Source: Scytalidium lignicola
Taxonomy: Eukaryota; Ascomycota; Leotiomycetes
Direction of reading: 5' to 3'
NCBI GenBank assembly: GCA_002812745.2
Contig: NCSJ02000332.1
Location: 1 to 45,432, forward strand
DNA: 45,432 nt
How positions within the stretch are numbered: the first letter of the stretch is position 1; every line of letters begins with the position of its first letter. This document shows positions 11,858 to 22,883 of this stretch, piece after piece. Under the pieces are notes generated by a model. The model was not told the DNA's origin. It was given only the letters and a program-made list of their open reading frames with translations, and ran no database searches. Position numbers and translations under genes: made by a program.

Positions 11858-11965
11858 ATCGTCTCCGGCGAGCTCTAGTTGACCCCTCAACACATAATAT
11901 TTATTATGTTTCTCATTTTTCTACTTCATACACTTTATGAAGAAATCTAAAGTCATTCTTCAGTC

Positions 11966-13251
11966 ATGACAGTCCCTGAATCCTTTAAGTTGAATACCGG
12001 TGCCTCTATCCCCGCCGTTGGGTTGGGTGAGTAGTGTGAATATCTTTTTATACAATGGTCGCTCATATTTTTCGCAGGCACGTGGCAAGCAAAGCCGGGT
12101 GAAGTAGGCAGAGCAGTTGTTCATGCTCTTAAAGTGGGATATAGACACCTTGATTGCGCGTTGATCTACCAGAACGGTTCGTTAACCAATTCAAACCTAT
12201 GCATCGTGCTAAGACCATGTTTAAGAGAAGGAGGTAGGTGAAGCGATTAAGGAGTCTGGAGTGCCTAGAAAAGACATATTCATCACTAGTAAATTGTCAG
12301 TGAGGCTGTTCTTTGAAGTTTGAGCATATTGCTGACGATCTCATAGATGGAATACATATCACCCCAACGTCGCCGAATGCCTTGAGGAGACGTTAAAGTC
12401 GCTTCAGACCGATTACCTCGATTTGTACTTAATCCATTGGCCAGTGTGAGTTCGGTTCTATTAAATTGCATGGTTTTTTACTACTAATATCGGTATAGCC
12501 GTCTTGTTCCTATCGAGTCATCTCCTCTTTTCGCTATAAATCCAGATGGGACTCGTGCAGTAGACCGCTCATGGAATCAACAGGATACATGGAGACAAAT
12601 GGAGGAGTTGTACAAATCAGGCAAAGTTAAAGCGATTGGAGTGTCAAATTGGAGCATACCGTACCTCGAACACCTCGAAAAGACCTGGACAGTTGTTCCT
12701 GCCATAAATCAAGTAGGTAGAGCGACATGGAATTGAGAGCAATACCAACCTGACACAAATAGGTGGAACTTCACCCATATAACCCCCAGCACAAACTTAA
12801 GAAGTGGTGCGATGATAAGGGTATACTTTTGGAAGCTTATTGCCCGCTTGGATCAACGGGTAAGTGCAATATGATCTTCTCCTTTTCGTTACTAAATTAT
12901 TCATCAGGTTCTCCCCTTCTCAACGATCCTGAAATTATAGCTTTGGGGGAAAAGTACAAAGTGTCGCCTGCAACAGTATTAATCTCCTATCAGGTTAATA
13001 GGGGATGTGTCGTACTCCCGAAATCTGTCACAGCTGCCCGCATCGAGCAAAACCTCAAAGTGGTGCCTATTGCTGAAGAAGACATGGCGACTCTAGCTTC
13101 GATGGCAGCCAACGGCAAACAGAAACGTCTCAATACACCACTGTGGGGTCATGACTTGGTACGTTTGTGTTCATTTTCTGCCTAGCTAACCTTGCTGATA
13201 AATATTCAGGGCTTTGATGACTGGTATAATGCTCCTAAAACAATATCATAG
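11966..13251 (+). CDS. NAD(P)H-dependent aldo-keto reductase
   Basis: Eight exons give 310 codons, the normal family length: 11966-12026, 12078-12176, 12226-12295, 12347-12445, 12499-12712, 12763-12859, 12908-13158, 13210-13251. The catalytic tetrad is present: Asp46 and Tyr51 in [14 protein letters not shown], Lys76 in FITSKLW and His107 in LYLIHWPV. The C-terminal cofactor region has [15 protein letters not shown], the usual NADP(H)-binding K-S and R-x-x-x-N pattern. Members reduce aldehydes or ketones to alcohols in a TIM barrel and are cytosolic. It lies 286 bp downstream of the regulator on the same strand. The closest functional types are fungal glycerol/aldose reductases, but the substrate is not determinable. 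Confidence 0.92.
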
Positions 13252-13648
13252 ATGTGTGTACTCCAAACTCAAGCTAAGAAAGATACAAGTAGACTATATA
13301 GTTTATAATAGTGATATATGTATAGATACACAATTATAATCTGTCTAATGTGTTGTCTCTCTCCTTTAGTTAATCTAGGGTATCATGATCGCCGTTCCTT
13401 CTATCTAGACTATATTTCTAAATCAGAGAACCTTAATAGAATGGAATCGACTGTAACTTCTACAGTTTAAACTGCCACTCAGCAGCACCCTCCACGACAC
13501 CTTTGCAAATATCACATTATTTTCTCACTGTATCTGCTGTCCAATGTCTGTGTAAATCACTAAACTCGTAAAATAATATCTTAATCACTGTTTAAAATAT
13601 CATTATCACAGATGGCATTGGAAAGGCGAGTCCAATAACTCGCAATAA
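13252..13648. other. AT-rich intergenic region
   Basis: This strongly AT-rich DNA lies between the reductase and the PNP-domain gene. A short possible coding piece begins at an ATG at 13611 but stops within a few codons. No RNA gene or repeat is seen. Confidence 0.4.
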
Positions 13649-15046
13649 AAAAAATTAATTTGGCATGATCCAGATGGTGTCTTTAAACCATGCCTATGCA
13701 CGAAGAGACGGAAAGAACATTCCGATTTTGTCCAGGTCCTTCTGCCCTCAAAGTTTGGTAAATCTTTAAAATTGAATCCCTTAAAAATAAATCAAATCTT
13801 ACAGGAGGGTTGCGGTGCTGTTGTTTTTGGTCACAATAAGAAGTTCAAATGGTTCTGGAAAGATACCGGAGATCCAGAAGAAGGGGAAATGCTACCGCAA
13901 TCTGAAGAGTCTGAGTCTGAGCCTAAGTTCAACGATAGCGGAATTGGATCCAGCCTGCGTTCGTCTGCTGTAGAAGGCAGTTCGAGCTGTGAATTTTTCA
14001 CTCGAGAACATTATAAAATAGGAATAGTATGTGCTCTACCGAAAGAACTCAAGGCTATACGTGTACTATTTGACAGCAAACATGGGTATCCGGTTATTCC
14101 TCTGGAAGATACGAATCACTATGCTCTAGGTCAGATTGGGCAGCATAACGTTGTAGCTGCTTGCTTGCCGCTTCGGCGATATGGAACCAACTCTGCTGCC
14201 AATGTTGTTACAAACATGATGAGAAGTTTTACAAAAGTAGAAAACTATCTTTTAGTTGGGATCGGAGGTGGAGTACCTTTGAACAATGACATAAGGCTTG
14301 CTGATGTTGTGGTTAGTGTACCAACAAACGACCACGCTGGAGTTATCCAGTATGATTTCGGTAAGGTTCTTGAAAATGGTATCTTTGAACTAACAGGATA
14401 CTTGCAAGGTCTATCGTCTTTCCTGTTGACTGCCATAAGCAGCTTAGAAGCTAATCCCGATATCTCTTGTACACCACTTCAAGAGGATATTGAGAAGATT
14501 GCAAAAGCTGTACCGGAATATGGGTATCCAGGATTAAACAATGACAGGCTCTTTGCACCTCAGTGTGTGCATAATCCGATTTGCAAAACATGCGAACGGT
14601 GCGATGGCCCCAGAATCGAGAGAAATCATCAACCTAATAATCATCCGCATATCCACTATGGTCTGATTACATCTAGAAATCAACTTATGAAAAACGCACA
14701 GACTAGAGATGATTTGGGCATGAAGTACAATTTTCTCTGCTTTGAAATGGAGGCAGCCGGAATCATGGCGAGCGTTCCATGCCTAACTATCCGAGGGATT
14801 TGTGACTACGCGGATTCGCACAAGAACGATTTGTGGCAGGAATATGCCTCCGCTACCGCGGCTGCGTATGCTAAGTTTCTTCTTTCTATTATGAGAAACC
14901 AAAATGATATGGAGAGTACACTGGAGGACTGGGAGACGGTCAAAAGCAGTTATTCGAAAAAAAAGAGCAGCACCATTTTCACAGCTTACAAAGTTGCCTC
15001 CGCGAAAGAAGCCACAGAAGTAATAAAAAAGGCCTATCCCGACTAG
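13649..15046 (+). CDS. PNP/UDP nucleoside-phosphorylase-type domain protein (NLR-sensor type), 5' end unresolved
   Basis: The frame is open from 13649 to the stop ending at 15046. The first ATG in frame is 13772, but conserved-looking sequence (WHDPDGVFKPCLC) precedes it, so the real start is either spliced from an upstream exon or lost; an in-frame TAA sits at 13646 beside an A8 run. Counting from 13772, residues 80-380 form the PNP_UDP_1 domain seen at the N terminus of fungal NLR-like proteins: YKIGIVCALPKELKA, LLVGIGGGVP, DIRLADVVVS, VIQYDFGK, FEMEAAGIM and RGICDYADSHKN, the last two covering the nucleoside/base-binding site. No NACHT, TPR or ankyrin domain follows; a 60-residue polar tail ends the protein. 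It could be a stand-alone protein or the remnant of an NLR. In bacteria and fungi such domains can cleave nucleosides; activity here is untested. Confidence 0.78.
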   Translation, partial: KKLIWHDPDGVFKPCLCTKRRKEHSDFVQVLLPSKFGKSLKLNPLKINQILQEGCGAVVFGHNKKFKWFWKDTGDPEEGEMLPQSEESESEPKFNDSGIGSSLRSSAVEGSSSCEFFTREHYKIGIVCALPKELKAIRVLFDSKHGYPVIPLEDTNHYALGQIGQHNVVAACLPLRRYGTNSAANVVTNMMRSFTKVENYLLVGIGGGVPLNNDIRLADVVVSVPTNDHAGVIQYDFGKVLENGIFELTGYLQGLSSFLLTAISSLEANPDISCTPLQEDIEKIAKAVPEYGYPGLNNDRLFAPQCVHNPICKTCERCDGPRIERNHQPNNHPHIHYGLITSRNQLMKNAQTRDDLGMKYNFLCFEMEAAGIMASVPCLTIRGICDYADSHKNDLWQEYASATAAAYAKFLLSIMRNQNDMESTLEDWETVKSSYSKKKSSTIFTAYKVASAKEATEVIKKAYPD

Positions 15047-16423
15047 TCACTTTTTAAATAATGCAACAGGATACCATATGCAAGAGCTTTTTCAAATGGT
15101 ATTAGGCAAAGTTATATTCCTCTACTAGCAGACGACAAACTAGGACCATCAGGAATTCATCACCACACAATAGAGGATTCAGCTTGTAAGTAAAGAACTG
15201 AAATTTAATAAGGTAAAACTTAAAATCCACTCACAGGGAACCTGAATCCACTCACAACCACTGGTACTGGACTTGACCCCTTGCATATAGTAATTGGAAG
15301 GGTGACATTATGGGGAGCTGCTGTAAAATCGGTATCTTTAGCACCCTCGTCTAGGCCAACCAACCAGCCGCATTATACATTCGACAAACTCTACAACTTT
15401 TAAGTCAAATTCTTCGATAATTTTATCTATTTAGCAGATGTCACTCAAGCCAAATCTGTTAACTCAACACTATTAACAGAGAATGTATAAGGTCAGATTG
15501 ATATCATAAGAACATTTGACGACCGGGAACTTAACATAGAGTATCTCTTTAGGGTTTTTGCGGACTTTACAACAGATCTCAACTTTATCATCTTGTTAAG
15601 AGTTCCAACTTCGTATAAAATCTTGCATTTTTCTATTAAAGAATACATCACCTCGGCTACTACTTGATTCATGTTCAATTTCACTAGCCTCTGTCTTATT
15701 GTGCTTATCGAGATTAATAGCTGGAATACTTAGAATAAAGTTTTAACGTAAATTGAAATATGACTAACTTATAATAGCCTCCGAGAAACTGCTATTGGTA
15801 CCGCAAGCCAGAGGATGCCCGCAGACATGCTCTCCTGTTTCTATCAAGCTCACGGAACCACTCATATAAGAGCACCCTAGACTGGGTGCCAAACGGGAAA
15901 TACTCCAGCTATTTGTGATTATATCGTAGCCGGTAACATTGTTGGTAAATGCACTGAACTAAACATAGCCAACACTAGGTAGGGGCCTCTCGTCGAAAAT
16001 ATCAATATTAGATCTCATATGAGGATGCTCCAGGACTAATCACACCTCAGGGATGCGTATAGAATCTAGGTTTCACTGCATCACTCCACAACTGGGTCAA
16101 TCACCACCGTCATCACTGGATACCAGGAACACGGACCACGTCTTTCGTAAGGGTTCCCCCCTTAATAATATAATCGATCCGCAGAATAGACCATCTCCGT
16201 GCGCGTCAACCGAAGTCATAAACTACGTCAATCACATATACCCTCTGCCTTCCAGATCCTCAACCTTGGAGGAGTTATAGTCATAACTATAATATATCGA
16301 CAAATCCGTCTCTCTTTAAGGACTTCAGTTTAGGTGGGTGTATCATTCATGGGGGAAAGGGAGAGAAGTGAGTGCAGATCGGGATAATATCCACAAGCTT
16401 GCTACTACAATAACCGGGATATC
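15047..16423. other. degraded DNA downstream of the PNP-domain gene
   Basis: This is 1.4 kb without an intact gene. A forward frame at 15784-15918 is open for 44 codons with balanced composition (starting RNCYWYRKPEDARRH) and ends in TGA; it looks like a fossil exon, family unknown. Around 15497-15670 another forward frame stays open with a hydrophobic, NACHT-like flavour but no Walker motif. The part 15900-16300 is less AT-rich and featureless. Confidence 0.4.
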
Positions 16424-17836
16424 TCAGCCATGGAGCGGTATAATCTTGCTTGCATCCAAAGTTTCCATCTCAGTCGCGGCAGTTTGAGTCCCCTTGGCGA
16501 GAAGTGCAGGTGTAGCCTCATTCATCTCACCAGCCAGACTGCCGCTGTGGTTCAGTCGAGTCCAATCGTGATCTGGCCTCCGATCTGAAGGGGCTTGGTA
16601 GGTCATTATTCTGCCCTTTGTCCTTGGCTCTGACTTATGCACCGTGCTTGCTACCTTCTTGACCACCCGTGCTAGGGCTCCGTAGACAACAGGTAGATTG
16701 GCACACAGTATGCCGCCACATGGTTCCCAGGCCGACAGAATACCAAAATTCGTCTCATACCCTACAACATGATCACAACCACCGTGTTAGTTATTCCGAA
16801 GGGGCTTGTGGAGAGGGAGAGAGACAGATGCACTTACATGTATAATCAACCGATCCAACCCCGAAGACAAAAGAGAGACGAGCAGCACTGATAGCACATG
16901 TGCCTAAGCCAACAGAGAAAAGGAAACAAAGACTGATCTTCTTATCCCTGGAGGCCTGCAACCCCAGGATAACCGGGATGGGCATGGCAAATATCCAAAG
17001 ATCGGTGACGAGATTCGTGACATTGGTGAAGTATGTGAACGCAACAAGATTGATGCATGTGCCCTTACCATCGCCCCAGAAGGCCTTGATTGGTCGACAA
17101 CTAAATCCCAAAACAACCTCCATCACCACGACCCACGCTATGACGAATGCTGCTGTGGAAATGACGACGAAACGGAATATGCTTTTCGGTGAGAAGACGC
17201 GGTAATAGAGCGCTAGAACCGACAGCTTTGTGCAGCCGATAGCAACATCGTAGAAGTGGCTGAAGATGTAGTCACCCTAGCCAATAGCGTTCAGTGTTCA
17301 GTCTTTCATTTACTAACTTGCCGTGTATGGGCAAAATAGATGCGGTTTTGCAATTGCTCACCATCATGTACATTTCCAGATCGTACGCCGACAAAGCCTG
17401 GATATGACGTCCGAGCCCAAAAGGTGCTCCTGCGCAAATAAAATTCAGCCTCCATATATTTATCATGGTTGTTGACTGCGTTTCTTTTCTTATTCTTCTC
17501 TACTAACCATATATCAAGCCAGAGATACATTCCGCAACCGCAACAATCTATATTAATTCTCCAATTAGCCCATTTGTCTCTCTATTTTACAGTACACTTC
17601 ACAGGGTAATCAAGAAAGGGATCCAGTAGAGTAGAACGAAGCATGCTTACTGTTGCAAATATCATGAGATAATCGTCAAAGGCCAGCCAGGCATCCTGAC
17701 GCCGACCAACTCTGGTCCATATCCTAAGGGCTGTGCTGATGAGCTCGAGGCCGATGGGGATCGAGTAGAAGGTGTTCAATAACGTCGCTCTAGACTGCGC
17801 CAAATAACCTGCGCTGTATGTGCCATTTGTGGCCAT
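16424..17836 (-). CDS. rhodopsin-domain integral membrane protein (SAT4/PTH11-related)
   Basis: Five exons give 356 codons: 17836-17651, 17547-17508, 17429-17362, 17276-16838, 16761-16424. The product has the fungal 'rhodopsin domain' layout: a short outside N terminus, a first helix with RIWTRVGRRQDAWLAFDDYL, GAPFGLGRHIQALS, then GCTKLSVLALYYRVFSP, FSCRPIKAFW followed by a cysteine (GTC), TDLWIFAMPIPVI, a basic loop (ASRDKKISLCFLFSVGLGTCA), and a polar cytosolic tail of about 100 residues. I estimate seven membrane segments. The family is abundant in filamentous ascomycetes; some members are surface receptors in appressorium formation, most have no known ligand. It stands alone, divergent from the carboxylesterase at 19171. 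Confidence 0.88.
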
Positions 17837-17881
17837 TATTATGTCGTCGCCGAGGACAGATCAACCATCCTCATAGACTCT

Positions 17882-17913
17882 GTCCGTTGTCATGTACAGG
17901 ACGGACGTACATG
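17882..17913. promoter_or_regulatory. interleaved inverted repeats before the rhodopsin-domain gene
   Basis: GTCCGT (17882) pairs with ACGGAC (17901), and CATGTAC (17891) pairs with GTACATG (17907); the two repeats interlock, 46-77 bp upstream of the ATG at 17836. A separate near-palindrome, GTCGGAGTCCGAC, lies at 18080-18092. CGG/CCG content suggests Zn2Cys6 binding sites, which is inference. Confidence 0.35.
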
Positions 17914-19170
17914 CAGTAAGTTTAGCGCAACACCATAGCTTATACTTTAACAAAGCATATGGGAACANTTTTTTTTTGCTTTTTCGCCTTTCGCCCCGAA
18001 TCCTGCCATTATTAACTTGTAGCAGGAAACAGGGTCGCGAATTTTTGCGGTAATTCCAAAAAGAACCTTGTAGTGTCGTGTCGGAGTCCGACGTTTTTGG
18101 TCTGGCTTAATGGAGTGTGAGATATCAAACCCTGGGCAGCGATGAATTCGATTAATTAATATAGTAATACGGCTGTGTAGCACGGCAGCATGCACGACAA
18201 GGCTCACGATGATGTGACGACTATGCGCGGCAAGTGTCGGTAAGTACTGCACTGTATCTGCAACGGCAGACACGCCAGGAGCTGATTCCTGCAGCTCCGA
18301 GTATCCGGTGGTGGTAATTACTACGCAATCTGACTGAATGAACCACACCTTCCAGTCTGGGTTTGTACGGTATCTTGGGTGGGAATTTGTAAATTGCCGT
18401 ATTCTTGTTGGATGTTGGATGTTGATTGATTCCCATTGGTGAAGGGCGTACGGTCCTGTGGTAAGTACAGTGGATGATGATAACCCTGCAATCGATCATG
18501 CACATCTTGACCAGAAAGGTAGTAAATCAGACAAAATCATATAGTATTACATACCCTCAGGGATTTCAAGACCTTTACATCGTACCACAGTATATCTGTG
18601 CTTACCGTTCATACCCCACCTGCCGTACATGTACATTCCTCCTTTTCCCTGCAAATCACGTTGCAACACTGATTGGTCAGTATTCCTTTAGCCCATCAGG
18701 GTATATTCAACTTTAGTGGTCCGGTTAGGAATCCAATAATATACACGGAAATCCTAGTTTAATAAGCCGAGAAGGGTTAAAATCCAGTCCCACTTACTCG
18801 CGTATACCGGGGCTCTCGGCGAATCTATGCGGTACCGAGCTATGCGGGCCTACCCGTACCGGTAACACGTTCCGCCGCACACTGGTGCGCTGTACTCTGC
18901 CATCGCCGTGTGCAGTTTGTAAGTATCATCCTACTTACGTAGAGTAAGAGATACAGGGTTCTTACCAGACGGGTAAAAAGTGATACATCAGAAGCTTAGA
19001 GGTGCAGGGATTGGGAATCCCCCGGTATCACTATGGCTGAATTTGGGCCGGATCATCCGTAATTAAAATCATCATTGGAGCAGGGGCAATTCCTCTCATA
19101 AGGATTCTGGAGGGTTGCTTTCTGCTTCTTTCCCTACTCTTTTTTAATATCCTGCACGTCACCCATTATC
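17914..19170. other. shared upstream region of divergent genes
   Basis: This region separates the rhodopsin-domain gene (-) and the carboxylesterase gene (+). It has an N beside a T-run at 17968, the palindrome at 18080-18092 and a GC-rich patch at 18800-18900 with several CGG triplets. No coding sequence is convincing. Confidence 0.4.
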
Positions 19171-21344
19171 ATGAGGTGTAAGACTGGGGTGCTGACTGCT
19201 GCTGCTGCTGCAGTCTGTGTTGCAGAGGCTCTGGTCGCCCCTCGTACCAGTAATAATGGACCGATCGTTGACCTTGGTTATGCGACCTATCAGGGCTATT
19301 ATAACGACACGTTCGACCTGAACGTCTGGAAGAGGTGAGCAAAGTGTCAGTTCTGTATATTTTTGGGGATGAGATAGAAATCTGCAGAACCGTAACACTC
19401 TACGCTCCATCCTCGCTGAAGAGACGCTGATGATGCTGACCATCCCTTCTCAATTAGTATTCACTATGCACAGCCTCCAATTGGCAAGCTGCGATGGCAA
19501 GCTCCTCAATCCCCTCTTGCAACAAGCAGCGGCAAAATCATTGCAGCAGTCGATCAACCACCGCTGTGTCCTCAAACAGGTGCTTTTGGAACTCCATCCG
19601 TCTACGGCTTCAATTCGGGTCCGGGCGACGAAGACTGTCTCTACTTGAATGTATACGCTGCTCCAAATGCCTCCAACCTACCTGTCTTCCTCTGGATTCG
19701 TGAGTTGCCTGTCTTGCCCCCTCCCAACCTGGACGACCAAAAAATCTCAGCCTCCTAACCACACGAGCTCGCAGATGGTGGTGGTTACTCGGACTTTGGA
19801 GCTGTCTATGACCCAAGTGTGCTAATGAATACAAACGACAATGGCTTCATTACTGTGGAGATCCAGTACCGCTTGGGCGCATTTGGGTATCTTGCCTCGG
19901 CAGATGTCAAGAAGCATGGTCAATTGAATGTCGGCCTCTTGGACCAGCGATTTGCACTCGAATGGGTCCAGAAACATATCACCAAGTTTGGTGGCGACCC
20001 GACCCGCGTCACGGTAGGTGGGGAGTCGTCTGGCGCTGGTTCTGTCATGTATCTATCGATGGCATACGGCGGCGAAGAGTCCCATCTCTTCAGCAATGTT
20101 AGTAAACCCTCTCCTTCCTCTCAAAAACAAGAGCTTCACGAACTGACTATCCCAACTTACAGATCATTGCGGCCAGTCCTTATTTGCCAGCCATCTACAA
20201 CTATGCTGACTCTGTTCCTACCGCCAACTACGACGACTTTGTGGAGCTGGCTGGTTGTGGTAACGGCTCTTCTAAGTTGAGCCAGTATTCAAGCACCTTC
20301 GACTGTCTTGTTGCCGCTGACTCGGTGGCCCTGCAAAATGCAAGCGGCACTGTGTCCACGACTCGAGGTTTTTTCGGCACCTTTGGCTTCTTGCCCGTAC
20401 TTGACGGCGACTTGATCCAAACACGGCCATCAGAACAACTCCTTTTGGGAAAAGTCAGTGGCAAACGACTACTTGTAGGGGTGAGTAACTATACCAGTCT
20501 TCCTCTCTTCCCGCTCTGGAATCAAAAGCCTACTAAGACACCACACTGTGTACTAATTTTGGCAATACAAAAATAGAACAACGCAAATGAAGGTGTCCCA
20601 CTCAGCAATCCGACGATACGAACTAGAGATGAGTTTGACACCTGGGTCTCCACGGCTTTCCCACAATTCAGTCGGGCAGAGAAGACCTTGCTAGATGTCG
20701 TGTATCAAGTTTCCAAAGCCCAGCCCGGAGACAATGGAGTCCGTTTTGACACACTCGGCAACACTGGCCCAACCGCACTCACCCAGTCCGGAATNGCAGC
20801 CGGTATTCAGCAGACCGTGTTTGATATCTTCGGTGAATCCACCTTCGACTGCCCAGGATACTGGCTGGCCGAGGCATTTAGTTTAGGCTCCCGCCAGGCC
20901 TGGAAGTACCAGTACTCCGTCGAGCCCAACTACCACGGTGCCGACCTCAGTGCCTATTGGGCTGTGGGTGCTACGGTTCCCAGCGTGGACTTCAGACACG
21001 CATTCCAGAAGATCTGGGGAAACTTCATCCTCCATAATAACCCTGCTATCTCTGTTACTGATGCAACTGCCAACTACCCCAATGCCACAGTACCAACTGC
21101 TGGGCACGGTGCAAAGATGATCTCATGGCCTGAATACTCGATCTTGCAACCGCAGCAGATGGATCTTAACGCCACAGGCGGCGTGGTAGACCTGGTAACG
21201 GTCACGGATGATTTGAGCTATACTGTCCGGACGGGTGATGGCATCGTGAATAATTTCCGTTTGGTTGACGATTTCAGCTGGGAAGGTGGTCGTGGTGCTC
21301 GCTGCGCTTTCTGGCGTGTCGTCTCACCTAGTGTGCCTTACTAA
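19171..21344 (+). CDS. secreted type-B carboxylesterase/lipase
   Basis: Five exons give 604 codons: 19171-19334, 19458-19699, 19775-20097, 20163-20480, 20577-21344. The N terminus is a signal peptide (basic start, then alanine/valine-rich to about residue 23). The alpha/beta-hydrolase core shows the oxyanion loop HGGGY (about 136-140), EDCLYLNVY with the first disulfide cysteine, and the nucleophile elbow GESSG (Ser about 220). The acid is likely the Glu of NNANEG, and the His that of EPNYHGADL. Together these complete the Ser-Glu-His triad of the cholinesterase/lipase family, which hydrolyses carboxylic esters outside the cell. Codon 542 or so contains an N at 20795 (Ile or Met) without shifting the frame. 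The substrate is unknown. A second, divergent paralogue lies at 23862-25672. Confidence 0.92.
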
Positions 21345-21668
21345 GTTGTAGAGTAGTAGTCTAAAAGCAAAACNTTTTTTTGTAATTTGATACGTAGAGT
21401 TGAGACACAAATAGATTTATTTGTCGATTACTTATGTGCTTTATTTTTGTTTAAATAAGGCNTTTTTTTCTCGTTCTCACTGGAATCTGGCTTCTTTAGC
21501 CTTATTCTCCTACAATGTCACAATAGCATAATTTATTAGGCTTCATATTCTAGAAGAGTAGGATAAAAAATTTTACATGAATCTATTCCTACTATGTTCC
21601 ACAACTCTGTTCCAATTAAAAAGGCTATTACCGCCAACTAGAACATTCACAATTCCAAAAGCACATTA
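21345..21668. other. convergent intergenic region
   Basis: This 324-bp gap lies between convergent 3' ends. It is AT-rich, with two N characters immediately before T-runs (21374, 21462). No feature is seen. Confidence 0.5.
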
Positions 21669-22883
21669 TCAATGACTAGCCCACATCCACAGGAGTGTTA
21701 CCAATGAAACAAGGAAGCTGCCCACATTCCAAGCTGTAGCCCAGTCACCATAAATGAGTTTGGCACCAGCCACCGCTAGGAACAAGATTGTTGCTGTCGA
21801 AGGTAATAGGGTGCGTTGAAGATCAGGTCTCAGTTCCTCCTTGATCATTAATCCGCGGAATTCAAGGTCACTTAGTTTTGGGTAGTGCCGCCTTTTGATC
21901 TCGGATAATATGTCTCTGTCCTAATTAGTTTTCGATCTGCTCTCCGCAGCTATAATGTGTTCTCGTAACACTTACATGTGCCTGTTAATGATTCCTACAT
22001 CAAGCAAGCCATCCATTTCAATAATATCTGGTTTGGAGAATGCTAGAGTCAGAATTTGATCCAACCTCCGACCAAAGTTAGTATTAGTATAAATTCCAAC
22101 ATATCTGTCACTTTCTCTGACTCCCACCCTGCGATTGAAATCTTTTCGTGTCTGTTAGGGATATCCATTGTTAATCATGCTTGCGATTTTGACACAACGA
22201 ACCTTAACAATGTTCACTTTTAGAACACTAAATAAAGGCAGAAACTTTCCCCAGCCCTTCCTACGTCTATCCCACTTTTTGTGTATTTCTTGCCATATAG
22301 TAGCATCGTCGTATGAATTTTTAATCGGAACAGGAATGATACAGCAGTTATTTTCGGGGCCGTAGCAAAGGAGCATAGAAGAATGATCTCTACCTATATC
22401 GATATTTGGTCCCAAGATTTTTGTTAGTTCTTCTATTCGTCTCGCTTGAGCCATCCTGTGGCTATCTAGTGTACTCCATTTTTTTTTTATTGCAGGCTTT
22501 GAATCTTTTCGTATCACCTCTTCATTTTCATTCCTGATCTCCGTATTTTCTGTTGTTAGATAAGACTGTATTTTAAAATGACGGAGACGAAGGCTCTGTG
22601 TAGATGGGCTAAGACCGTCAGATACAACATTTTCTGTTGGCGGAAGGCGTCGAATAGGCTGAGTGGTAACAGAAGACAATGGAAGAGGGTAAGCCGGTTT
22701 TGGAATTGCTAGTTAGATGAATTTTAGAAAGTTTGCTGCCTGTAGCGGATTACTATGCTCATGATGCAATATTTCATGAAGAAGAGGTTGGTTACGATAT
22801 TGATTCCGTAGCTCTGACCACTGCTGCTCGACATTGTATTGATTACGTTGCTGTCTTAGCACTGCCTTGGAAATGTAACTCAT
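21669..22883 (-). CDS. hypothetical protein with two C-terminal membrane segments
   Basis: Four exons give 352 codons: 22883-22754, 22708-22203, 22151-21976, 21915-21669. The first intron (45 nt) removes an in-frame TAA that would otherwise split the gene; the third uses the second of two nearby AG acceptors, the only choice that keeps frame. The N terminus is glutamine-rich and polar. A central part carries RMAQARRIEELTKILG, an acidic/aromatic stretch and a cluster of basic residues (HKKWDRRRKGWGKFLP). The last 50 residues hold two hydrophobic stretches (about ATILFLAVAGAKLIY and VGSFLVSLVTLLWMWA). I do not recognise a named family; similar basic-aromatic cores with C-terminal anchors occur in uncharacterised ascomycete proteins, but I cannot confirm homology. 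It is transcribed toward the carboxylesterase. Confidence 0.68.

Noticed and set aside
1704..13251. Secondary-metabolite cluster
   Set aside because: No polyketide synthase, NRPS, terpene synthase or P450 is present; monooxygenase, permease, regulator and reductase alone do not make the case.
13646..13660. Frameshift at the A8 run before the PNP gene as a sequencing error
   Set aside because: No N is present and upstream sequence in the other frames shows no matching domain, so I could not support it over a missing exon.
16053..16280. 75-codon frame in the gap before the rhodopsin-domain gene
   Set aside because: No recognisable motif, low-complexity Ser/Pro content, no neighbours in the same frame.
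22709..22753. In-frame stop suggesting a pseudogene in the hypothetical gene
   Set aside because: A 45-nt GT-AG intron removes it and keeps the phase through the remaining exons.
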